From Heyndrickxia sporothermodurans (lineage in GTDB: Bacteria > Bacillota > Bacilli > Bacillales > Bacillaceae_C): a stretch of DNA of 6,581 nucleotides. The position numbers and the translations under genes were made by a program. Shown piece after piece: positions 1 through 5,299 of the stretch; the first letter of the stretch is position 1, and every line of letters begins with the position of its first letter. Location of the stretch: the NCBI RefSeq assembly GCF_016785185.1, contig NZ_JAEKDY010000155.1, one strand, 5' to 3'. A model generated the notes under the pieces. The model saw only the letters and a list, made by a program, of their open reading frames with translations. It made no database searches and was not told the origin of the DNA.

Positions 1-43
1 AATGTAATGTAACGGGGACAATTGTTAATTTTTGTTCTGGCAT
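1..43 (-). CDS. 5' end of an unidentified protein, cut by the window edge
   Basis: An ATG at 43-41 opens a frame that reads MPEQKLTIVPVTLH and runs off the left edge without a stop. It is preceded by an excellent Shine-Dalgarno AAGGAGGTG (60-52), about ten bases from the ATG. The A residues of that site also form the stop codon (61-59) of the open stretch just upstream, as in a tight operon. Only 14 residues are visible, so no family can be named. The start call rests on the ribosome site alone. Confidence 0.5.
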   Translation of the reverse strand, partial: MPEQKLTIVPVTLH

Positions 44-58
44 ATGAAAAGCACCTCC

Positions 59-262
59 TTAAATTGATACATTCATAGTACCAGGAGGCGCTGCTTGTTT
101 ATATGCGTTGTTTGATTGGGGGCTTACGAAATATGCAGAAATACGATTGTATAAGTGTGCTGAATATACAATGTTGTCTCCTATTACTTTTAAGCGTCCA
201 TCGTATAGTGGACGCTTATTTGATTTTTTTAAAACTCTCTCGCGAAATGCTCTTGAATGAAA
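59..262 (-). pseudogene. Open coding-like stretch without a normal start (probable 5'-truncated remnant)
   Basis: This frame is open for 67 codons between a TGA at 265-263 and a TAA at 61-59. It has no ATG, GTG or TTG except one Met five codons from the end. The C-terminal part reads like real protein, for example RPLYDGRLKVIGDN, then SAHLYNRISAYFVSPQ, ending in APPGTMNVSI. The stop sits directly on the ribosome site of the next gene, as expected for a gene end in an operon. The upstream third overlaps the end of the broken gene at 229-503 in another frame and is probably not coding. An AUU start at 172-170 behind AGGAG (182-178) is conceivable but unusual. Family not recognised. Confidence 0.35.
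191..230 (+). terminator. Rho-independent terminator-like hairpin, plus-strand orientation
   Basis: A perfect 10-bp stem, TAAGCGTCCA (191-200) with TGGACGCTTA (209-218), encloses an eight-base loop. It is followed by TTTGATTTTTTT, so it has canonical form for rightward transcription. No plausible rightward gene lies upstream. On the minus strand no T-run follows the stem. It also lies just beyond the stop of the broken leftward gene (231-229), so it may be a relic, or may fall by chance inside the coding-like stretch 59-262. Confidence 0.5.
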
Positions 263-503
263 TCAGAAGTTAACTTGTCATTCGATATGAAATTATGCAG
301 TCAATCGTTAACGTGTTGTCCTTCATATGCATCCAACTATTTTGTGTCGGGTTTAGTGCTATTTTTTCATTAATTACGATAAGGAAAATGTTGTTCTTTA
401 TTGTGAAAACAATAATAAACCTGAAGTAGTTCTTTTACTTTCCTTGATTATGTATAAATTCAAAATCTAATTCCTGTGGTTCACGTTGAGAAGCTTCCTT
501 CAT
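229..503 (-). pseudogene. Broken small gene following the permease pair
   Basis: An ATG at 503-501 overlaps the stop of the OppC-like gene (TAATG), the usual sign of translational coupling. The frame gives MKEASQREPQELDFEFIHNQ and, two residues later, a TAA. Shifting by one base at about 437-440 restores a convincing reading: VKELLQVYYCFHNKEQHFPY, later DAYEGQHVND, then NDKLTSDFIQEHFAREF, ending with TAA at 231-229. That shifted frame is interrupted by TAA-TGA, TAG and TGA. The TGA between HVND and LHNF stands where a TGG tryptophan would fit. Undamaged, the product would be about 90 residues with no obvious membrane segment. The family is not recognised. One frameshift and four stops make it a decayed gene, unless the sequence has errors. 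Confidence 0.5.
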
Positions 504-1459
504 TAAATTTTTTTAATCGTTTTTTTAGTCATACGTCTATCTTCAAAAAAAACGTCTTCCATCCCTTTAATCATAAATTTAACAGCAAGAATAACAAATA
601 TAAAGGCAATAACAGGGCCAAAAAAATTCCAAGACCAGCCTTGTATATGTTCAAATCCTCTACCAACGAGTCCGGACCATTCACTTGAAAGGGAAATATA
701 TACTTTTTCTTCTGTATCAAGTTTCTTCTCTAATGTTCCACCAAAAAAGACGTGAAAAAAACCGAGATGTATTAACAAAATCAACACCTGGACAGTTTCT
801 TGGGCGAATTGGATCAACAGACGTGGTCTCATATGGGGAAGCACATGCTTTCTTAATATATGAATATGACTACCACCAAGCGCTTTCGAGCTTGTAATAA
901 ATTCTTCTTTATATACTTGGCTGATTTGATTACCAATTAGCAAAGAAGTGGTTGGAATCGCTACAACTGTTAAAATAATCAATTCAAAGATAACTTTTTG
1001 AATAAAACTGTATTGGTCTTCAAAGCTAACATTATATAGAAGTACATAACAGAGCAGTGCTGTTGGTATATAATAAAATCCATTCACTATTCCACTAATG
1101 TATTTGTTCAGTTTGGAAATATAATCTCCTAAAATCAGTCCAAAAAATGATGAAATAATAACCCTCAAGCCAGCTACAATTATACAAATACCGATTGTAT
1201 ATTTTGCTCCTTGTATTAACAAAAAGAAAATGTGTCTTCCAATCGAATCTGTTCCAAGTGGCGGAACATCAAGTGGAGCAAATGGTCCACTTCCAATAAT
1301 TTCTCCACGGCTATTGTACAAGAAGGTTGTAACTGGGATCTTTTCGTGGAAAAAAATAGTATGAATTATACTTGAAGATACTAGTAAAAATAAAAAAATA
1401 AATCCAATTAAAAATAATGGGTGCTTAAATAATTTTTTTAACCGGTTATTTGAATCCAT
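503..1459 (-). CDS. OppC/DppC-like peptide ABC transporter permease
   Basis: This 318-residue membrane subunit is of the binding-protein-dependent ABC permease family (BPD_transp_1), dipeptide/oligopeptide/nickel class. It would form half of the membrane channel of an importer. N-terminal helix about 14-33. A conserved extracytoplasmic stretch follows, LGTDSIGRHIFFLLIQGAKY (68-87), which matches the LGTDxxGRDxxSRxxxGAR signature of OppC proteins. The cytoplasmic EAA-type loop that contacts the ATPase lies at about 184-211 (SSKALGGSHIHILRKHVLPH). The last helix is at about 281-297. The start ATG has GGAGGG about seven bases upstream and begins three bases after the OppB-like stop, so the two are co-transcribed and probably pair as a heterodimer. 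No ATPase or substrate-binding gene is in the window, and the following gene is broken, so function is uncertain. Substrate cannot be read from the sequence. Confidence 0.88.
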   Translation of the reverse strand: MDSNNRLKKLFKHPLFLIGFIFLFLLVSSSIIHTIFFHEKIPVTTFLYNSRGEIIGSGPFAPLDVPPLGTDSIGRHIFFLLIQGAKYTIGICIIVAGLRVIISSFFGLILGDYISKLNKYISGIVNGFYYIPTALLCYVLLYNVSFEDQYSFIQKVIFELIILTVVAIPTTSLLIGNQISQVYKEEFITSSKALGGSHIHILRKHVLPHMRPRLLIQFAQETVQVLILLIHLGFFHVFFGGTLEKKLDTEEKVYISLSSEWSGLVGRGFEHIQGWSWNFFGPVIAFIFVILAVKFMIKGMEDVFFEDRRMTKKTIKKI

Positions 1460-1462
1460 AAA

Positions 1463-2323
1463 CTAACCCTCCAACTGCCTACCGGTAGTTTTTTCAATTA
1501 TGACCTGTCCAATTGCATTCATAAAATAAATTGGAAAAAACACGAAAAACATACCCACGGCTAGTACATTGGGCGCTAAATTATCGAACATGAAGTGCAT
1601 CAGACCATCTAAGTTGAATACAAATTCAACAATAAGCAGATTAGACAACATAAACCACATAATAGATTTTACATGTAGAAAGATATTAATGATTGCATTT
1701 CGTAATACATGAGAAAACAAAACTCTTTCTTTAGTTAATCCTTTTGCTCTTGCAACATCTATATATAACTGGGAGGTCTCTTCTTCAAAGTTATGAATCA
1801 TTATTCGATATAAAAGTAAGGTTGGTAAGACTGCAAGAACAATAATCGGTAGAACAAAGATTCTTTCATTACCAAAGGCAACAATATTAAAAATCAAAGT
1901 GTCAGTATGTTTATAGATGAGAGGTACAATAACAGTAAATAGTCCGACTACAAAAACGTCAGGAATAGATTCTCCGAGAAAAAGAAGAAATTTAATTTTC
2001 CTACGTAATTTTTCTGGTAAAAGCATCGTGAAGAAGGTTAATACCATGGCCAGAAAGAAAGAAAGAAAAACAGCAATGAACATTAAGGTGATGGAATATC
2101 TCCATCGTGCCCAAAAATCTGGGAACAATCTATATGTATCCTGATCAAGGTTATAAGTCAATGTATCCAAATGAATCACGCTTAATACAATCGATCCTAC
2201 TTCAGATACATAAGCAGAAATGTCTAATTTTAATCCCTGGAATAAAGCAGGAATCGCTGCTACAAGGACAATGCCAATGGTTGTTAAAACAAATTTTAAT
2301 AAAATTCGATAGTAAAGACTCAT
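1463..2323 (-). CDS. OppB/DppB-like peptide ABC transporter permease
   Basis: This 286-residue integral membrane permease belongs to the same family and is the expected OppB-type partner of the downstream OppC-like subunit. The N-terminal helix is at about 10-28. SITLMFIAVFLSFFLAMVL (77-95) and a GESIPDVFVVGLF motif (117-129) match the central OppB region. The ATPase-docking loop ARAKGLTKERVLFSHVLRNA (191-210) is close to the OppB consensus. Further helices are at 155-173, 222-236 and 254-270. It is somewhat shorter than typical OppB proteins (about 305-340), mainly in the periplasmic-type loop. The ATG has AAGGAAG seven bases upstream and overlaps the TGA of an upstream remnant (ATGA). No clear own promoter was seen. 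Confidence 0.87.
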   Translation of the reverse strand: MSLYYRILLKFVLTTIGIVLVAAIPALFQGLKLDISAYVSEVGSIVLSVIHLDTLTYNLDQDTYRLFPDFWARWRYSITLMFIAVFLSFFLAMVLTFFTMLLPEKLRRKIKFLLFLGESIPDVFVVGLFTVIVPLIYKHTDTLIFNIVAFGNERIFVLPIIVLAVLPTLLLYRIMIHNFEEETSQLYIDVARAKGLTKERVLFSHVLRNAIINIFLHVKSIMWFMLSNLLIVEFVFNLDGLMHFMFDNLAPNVLAVGMFFVFFPIYFMNAIGQVIIEKTTGRQLEG

Positions 2324-2413
2324 ACGTGAACTTCCTTTTCATTCCTGTTTACTTTTACCTTCAGAAAAATTCTAGGATCTACAAAAATGTACAAGGGGGG
2401 ATTCTTCAATATT
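2322..2413 (-). pseudogene. 3' remnant of the gene that preceded the OppB-like permease
   Basis: The minus frame reads PPLYIFVDPRIFLKVKVN, then RNEKEVHV and TGA. The TGA overlaps the ATG of the OppB-like gene as ATGA, a typical operon junction. The frame is closed upstream by two adjacent TAA codons about 30 codons from its end. The only possible start is a TTG with no ribosome site, so it looks like a gene truncated at its 5' side near 2405-2413, next to a run of six C. Upstream reading in a different frame is not convincing. Family not recognised. It marks the likely edge of the older operon. Confidence 0.35.
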
Positions 2414-2781
2414 TATTAAATTTAAAATACTATACAGACATTGGTAAAGTGAAAAAATATATATGGGGACCTACCAACAGAATGCAAATAGTATATTAGG
2501 CGAATACTCCGCTTAAAAGACAAATACCAGCCCATTTAAAGATTTTGGATACATGTTATAGAAGAATTAATTATTATTTAAAGGTCTTAGGATGGGAATA
2601 TAATAATTTTTGTGGAGAATATATATTTTGATTCAACTAGATCACTAATATTAAGAATGTTTTTTAGTACATCTAAATTCTCGAGGTACTTTGGCAATTT
2701 AACTTTACCTTTTATATAGGCTCAATTCCAATTTTACATCACAAAAATTAATCTTATCTTAATAACTGAATATTTTGTGTT
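2414..2781. other. Junction region without an intact gene
   Basis: This is an AT-rich gap of about 370 bases between the permease operon and the peptide cassette. Apart from the plus-strand transposase-like remnant at 2500-2631, all frames are short and broken. No tRNA, clear promoter or canonical terminator was found. A seven-base inverted repeat, CACAAAA (2740-2746) with TTTTGTG (2773-2779), follows the small membrane-protein gene. Its 26-base loop makes it a weak candidate terminator at best. Confidence 0.5.
2500..2631 (+). pseudogene. Possible C-terminal remnant of a Tn3-family transposase
   Basis: A 43-codon open stretch lies between a TAG (2497-2499) and a TGA (2629-2631). It has no ATG and no ribosome site. 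Its end reads YYLKVLGWEYNNFCGEYIF. The pattern LGWE-x-(I/N)NF-x-GEY-x-F resembles the conserved end of Tn3-family transposases, where a sequence of the type LSPLGWEHINF-x-G(E/D)Y closes the catalytic domain. The more upstream conserved block that should precede it (around LNLLTNAI and WNT) is not seen, and no 38-bp GGGG-type terminal repeat was found just downstream. If correct, it is only a scar. The identification is from memory of the family motif. Confidence 0.35.
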
Positions 2782-3102
2782 TTAAGTGAAGTATTCCCAA
2801 TAGCTTATAACAGCACCAATGATAGAAAATATTGTAAAAAATATTGAACCTAGAAAAATAGGGCTCATACGAAATGTTTTTTTCTCTTCATCAATTTTCA
2901 ACCCTGTTTCAGCTTGAACTTCCAAGCGAACCATATTTGATCCAAATCCTCCAGTACTTGAAAAAATATAGATAATAACACAACTGATAAAACCAATAAA
3001 AATGGAAATTTCTAAAAAAACAACGTCTATTAATTTTGTAATCCCAAAAGTAATAAGAGCTTCAATAATTATAGTAGAGATGCCAAGAATAATATTTTTC
3101 AA
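2782..3102 (-). CDS. Small three-helix membrane protein, candidate immunity protein
   Basis: This 106-residue hydrophobic protein has helices at about 4-22, 31-49 and 81-101. A central soluble loop (50-80) begins SSTGGFGSN and continues with charged residues (EVQAETGLKIDEEKK). The start is a TTG at 3102-3100. The ribosome site AAGGATG (3116-3110) sits seven bases upstream, and the nearby ATG (3112-3110) is out of frame. It lies 74 bases after the Cys-rich peptide gene on the same strand, with only a hairpin between and no separate promoter seen, so the two are probably one transcript. Small multi-helix membrane proteins in this position commonly give self-protection in bacteriocin loci. That role is inferred from position and topology only. 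No family recognised. Confidence 0.75.
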   Translation of the reverse strand: MKNIILGISTIIIEALITFGITKLIDVVFLEISIFIGFISCVIIYIFSSTGGFGSNMVRLEVQAETGLKIDEEKKTFRMSPIFLGSIFFTIFSIIGAVISYWEYFT

Positions 3103-3109
3103 AAATTTT

Positions 3110-3116
3110 CATCCTT
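3110..3116 (-). promoter_or_regulatory. Ribosome binding site fixing a TTG start
   Basis: AAGGATG lies seven bases before the TTG at 3102. It decides the start of the 106-residue membrane protein, because no in-frame ATG exists nearby. Confidence 0.6.
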
Positions 3117-3134
3117 AATTTTTGTTTTTAAATG

Positions 3135-3158
3135 TGTCCCCCCAAAAAAGGGGGGACA
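3135..3158 (-). promoter_or_regulatory. Intercistronic hairpin between peptide gene and membrane-protein gene
   Basis: A perfect 9-bp stem, TGTCCCCCC with GGGGGGACA, encloses a six-base homopolymer loop (A6 on the plus strand, U6 in the leftward transcript). A G-U pair and further weak pairs extend it. In the leftward direction the stem is followed by CATTTAAAAAC, without a good U-run, so it should be a leaky terminator, or a 3' stabiliser or processing site, rather than a full stop. Such hairpins after bacteriocin structural genes are a common way to keep precursor mRNA in excess over immunity or other downstream mRNA. Here that role is inferred. Confidence 0.65.
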
Positions 3159-3176
3159 TGTATGTATTTTAGTATT

Positions 3177-3320
3177 TTAACCAATCCACACACATGAACA
3201 TGTTGTAAGACCCCTAACAGTTGTACATGATTTATAAGTTCCACATGGGCAATCCGGATCATAGCACTCTGCCATCGGTTTTACTCCACCACTAACAAAA
3301 GATAATAACTTTTCAAACAT
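3177..3320 (-). CDS. Six-cysteine secreted peptide precursor (bacteriocin-like)
   Basis: This short gene encodes 47 residues and starts at ATG 3320-3318. The very strong site GAGGGGGTGA (3335-3326) lies five bases upstream. It begins MFEKLLSFVSGGVKP and continues AECYDPDCPCG, ending TTCSCVWIG. Cysteines are at 19, 24, 26, 32, 41 and 43, spaced C-x4-C-x-C-x5-C-x8-C-x-C, enough for three disulfides. Residues 1-12 resemble a very short double-glycine leader: GG at 11-12, with hydrophobic V at -4 and L at -7. Cleavage there would give a 35-residue, roughly neutral peptide. An unprocessed or leaderless product, or a start at Met16, cannot be excluded. It is divergent from an exporter and two thiol-redox genes and followed by a membrane-protein gene. 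No radical SAM, lanthionine or glycosyltransferase gene is nearby, so disulfides are the likeliest modification. No known family recognised; antimicrobial activity is inference. Confidence 0.78.
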   Translation of the reverse strand: MFEKLLSFVSGGVKPMAECYDPDCPCGTYKSCTTVRGLTTCSCVWIG

Positions 3321-3325
3321 TTATT

Positions 3326-3335
3326 TCACCCCCTC
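3326..3335 (-). promoter_or_regulatory. Strong ribosome binding site of the Cys-rich peptide
   Basis: GAGGGGGTGA sits five bases before the ATG at 3320. It contrasts with the TTG starts of the exporter and the membrane protein, suggesting that the peptide is translated at much higher level. Confidence 0.65.
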
Positions 3336-3354
3336 TAATTAGAAATTAACACAT

Positions 3355-3383
3355 TTGAAAAATAATTTCAATTATTTTATAAT
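3355..3383 (+). promoter_or_regulatory. Sigma-A-type promoter of the exporter/redox operon
   Basis: The -35 box TTGAAA (3355-3360) and a perfect -10 box TATAAT (3378-3383) are separated by exactly 17 bases. Transcription would begin near 3390, leaving an 88-base leader before the exporter's TTG. The start point would fall inside the inverted repeat at 3385-3399. Confidence 0.65.
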
Positions 3384-3384
3384 G

Positions 3385-3399
3385 TTAATATAATATTAA
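3385..3399. promoter_or_regulatory. Possible operator: perfect 7-1-7 inverted repeat in the divergent promoter region
   Basis: TTAATAT and ATATTAA flank a single A, directly downstream of the rightward -10 box. A direct repeat, ATGTTAA (3382-3388 and 3402-3408), is spaced 20 bases, about two helical turns. Such symmetry could bind a regulator acting on both divergent units, but the region is so AT-rich that chance is a serious alternative. No regulator gene is in the window. Confidence 0.25.
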
Positions 3400-3426
3400 T
3401 TATGTTAAACTTTTAATAATTCGCAA
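3399..3426 (-). promoter_or_regulatory. Candidate promoter of the peptide/membrane-protein transcript
   Basis: On the minus strand, TTGCGA (3426-3421) and CATAAT (3404-3399) are 16 bases apart, giving a start near 3392 and a leader of about 70 bases. An alternative pair is TTAACA (3408-3403) with CATTAT (3384-3379) at 18 bases. Neither is close to consensus. A leftward promoter must lie here, but its exact place is unsure. Confidence 0.25.
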
Positions 3427-3465
3427 TATCAATATAGTAATCAGTGAAATAAATATATTAAGTAT

Positions 3466-3472
3466 GGAGATG
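3466..3472 (+). promoter_or_regulatory. Ribosome binding site fixing the exporter's TTG start
   Basis: GGAGATG lies five bases before the TTG at 3478. The two ATG triplets nearby (3464 and 3470) are out of frame, so the exporter begins at the TTG. Confidence 0.6.
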
Positions 3473-3477
3473 TTATA

Positions 3478-5277
3478 TTGGGAAAAAAAGTATTTAAATT
3501 GGTTTCGAATGTAATCGCATACAATGCAAAAAAATGGTTTTTTATTTCTATCATAATAAATATAATACTAGGATTTATACCATTATCGATTATTTGGTTA
3601 TCTAAACAGATAATTAATCAAGTTGCACTTATAATTCAATTAGGAACAATAAATATTAAAATATTAGCAATATTACTAATTTCTGAATTGATTGTTTTAG
3701 GCATTAGAGAAATATTACCTAATTTACAAAATATTGTTGATGCAGAGTGTGAGCAAAATTTAGATATTGTATTAAGCTTAAAAGTTACAGAAAAATCTTC
3801 CAGTGTCCCACTTTCTTATTTTGATAATTCGGATTTTCATAATCATTTGGAAAGGATTCATTTTAATAAGGGGAGTAGGTTTATGACTCCTGTAAAAGCT
3901 TTATTAAGAATATTCCAAAATGCTATAACCGTGGTTTTATTGCTATTATTTTTAATAAATATTGATTGGAAGTTAGCAATAATAACATCTTTAATTTCTT
4001 TGCCTGTTTTGATATTACATATGTTCTTTGGAAAAAAACAATTTACTCTCATGAAATTTCAAACACCTGCAGCAAGAGAAAGCTTTTATTTTTCAACATT
4101 ATTAAATTCACGTGGAAGTGCTAGCGAAATAAGGCTTTTTCAACTAAAAGATAAATTCATAAAAAAATGGGAATTTTTAACCAAAAAAAATAATGGTGAG
4201 ATACTTAATCTTGTGAAAAAAAGAGAGAAAGCAATAGCGTTATTAAATTTTCTATCTCTTGCTATACATGCAATAATTAGTGTTTATTTAATTAATTTAA
4301 GTAGAAAAAAAGTAATAGATATCGGTGGTTTTGTTAGTGTACTACAAACAGTCCAAAATACCAGTAGGGCTTTGAATGAGATTTCCACGAATATAGCTCA
4401 GATTTATAGAGAAAGTTTATATATTAATGATTTAATTAGCTTTTTAAATTATGAAGATCCGAGCTACATAAAAAGTAGTAAAACTGAAAATTTCCCAGTA
4501 AAGATGAAGCAAGGGATAGAGGTTGAAAATGTAAGTTTTAAATATCCATATAGTGACACATTAGCATTAGATAATATATCTTTTAATATTAAACCTGGTG
4601 AGAGAGTTGCAATTGTAGGTGATAATGGTTCTGGTAAGACCACTTTAGTTAAATGCATTATGGGCTTATATCAAATTGATAATGGAAAAATATCATTTGA
4701 TGGTGTACCTCTAAATAAAATAAAAGAAGAGGATGTATACAAAAAGATCACTGTAATTTTCCAAGATTTTATGAAATATAATTTTTCTTTAAGGGAAAAT
4801 ATCGTCCTTAATAGTAATGCATTCACTGGTAATGAAAATTCTGAGAATAAATTAATTCATGTCACAAAACAAACTGGAGCATATGACTTTGTTAAAAATT
4901 ATCCAAAGCAATTCGATACAATTCTAGGCAAACTCTTCGCTAAAGGTGAGGATCTTTCAGGTGGTCAATGGCAAAAGATTGCTTTATCAAGAGCTTTATA
5001 TAAAGATGGTGAAATTTTCATTTTAGATGAACCAACTTCGGCTCTAGATCCTTTATCTGAACTTGAGGTATATGAAAAATTTGATGAACTAACAAAAGGG
5101 AAAACAACTATTTTTATTTCACATAGAATGGCTTCTACAAGATTAGCAGATAAAATTATTGTCTTAAAACAAGGGAAAATAGTTGAAATTGGTAATCACC
5201 ACGAGCTATTAACTAATAATGGTGAATACGCAAAGATGTTCAAGATGCAATCTAAATGGTTTGAGACAGCGATATAG
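3478..5277 (+). CDS. ABC exporter with fused membrane and ATPase domains (peptide export)
   Basis: This 599-residue half-transporter of the ABC exporter class would act as a homodimer in the cytoplasmic membrane and most likely exports the Cys-rich peptide. Membrane helices are visible at about 20-40, 60-78, 144-161, 165-184 and 252-272. The ATPase domain is complete: Walker A GDNGSGKT (381-388), Q-loop Gln429, signature LSGGQ (493-497), Walker B IFILDEP with Asp517 and Glu518, and switch His549 in ISHR. The protein begins directly with the membrane domain, so it lacks the N-terminal C39 peptidase that removes double-glycine leaders. In this it resembles NisT/SpaT-type exporters. It starts at TTG and is 22 bases from the next gene's start, in one operon with the two redox genes. 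A lipid or drug exporter is possible from sequence alone; context favours peptide export. Confidence 0.9.
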   Translation: MGKKVFKLVSNVIAYNAKKWFFISIIINIILGFIPLSIIWLSKQIINQVALIIQLGTINIKILAILLISELIVLGIREILPNLQNIVDAECEQNLDIVLSLKVTEKSSSVPLSYFDNSDFHNHLERIHFNKGSRFMTPVKALLRIFQNAITVVLLLLFLINIDWKLAIITSLISLPVLILHMFFGKKQFTLMKFQTPAARESFYFSTLLNSRGSASEIRLFQLKDKFIKKWEFLTKKNNGEILNLVKKREKAIALLNFLSLAIHAIISVYLINLSRKKVIDIGGFVSVLQTVQNTSRALNEISTNIAQIYRESLYINDLISFLNYEDPSYIKSSKTENFPVKMKQGIEVENVSFKYPYSDTLALDNISFNIKPGERVAIVGDNGSGKTTLVKCIMGLYQIDNGKISFDGVPLNKIKEEDVYKKITVIFQDFMKYNFSLRENIVLNSNAFTGNENSENKLIHVTKQTGAYDFVKNYPKQFDTILGKLFAKGEDLSGGQWQKIALSRALYKDGEIFILDEPTSALDPLSELEVYEKFDELTKGKTTIFISHRMASTRLADKIIVLKQGKIVEIGNHHELLTNNGEYAKMFKMQSKWFETAI

Positions 5278-5299
5278 TATCGGAATTAGGGGGGATTAC

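Noticed and set aside
103..273. Plus-strand open frame of about 56 codons (MRCLIGG...)
   Set aside because: It runs through the terminator hairpin and its T-run and opposes a more protein-like minus frame; poor start context.
476..897. Two 70-codon plus-strand open frames
   Set aside because: They lie antisense to the intact OppC-like permease and have no family resemblance.
1917..2499. Plus-strand open frames of 75 and 130 codons
   Set aside because: They are mostly antisense to the OppB-like permease, with no ribosome site or recognisable motif.
2740..2779. Inverted repeat CACAAAA/TTTTGTG as terminator of the membrane-protein gene
   Set aside because: The stem has seven mostly A-T pairs with a 26-base loop and no T-run; not convincing.
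3177..3320. SCIFF-type or sactipeptide precursor
   Set aside because: It has six cysteines in a similar length, but no radical SAM enzyme nearby and the spacing differs.
3858..4658. Minus-strand open frames of 64 codons each
   Set aside because: They are shadows inside the exporter gene, whose motifs fix the true frame.
5219..5299. Upstream extension of the MauE-like frame
   Set aside because: It would overlap the exporter by 59 bases and adds a non-hydrophobic Cys/Arg-rich start. The strong ribosome site at 5288-5296 points to ATG 5300.
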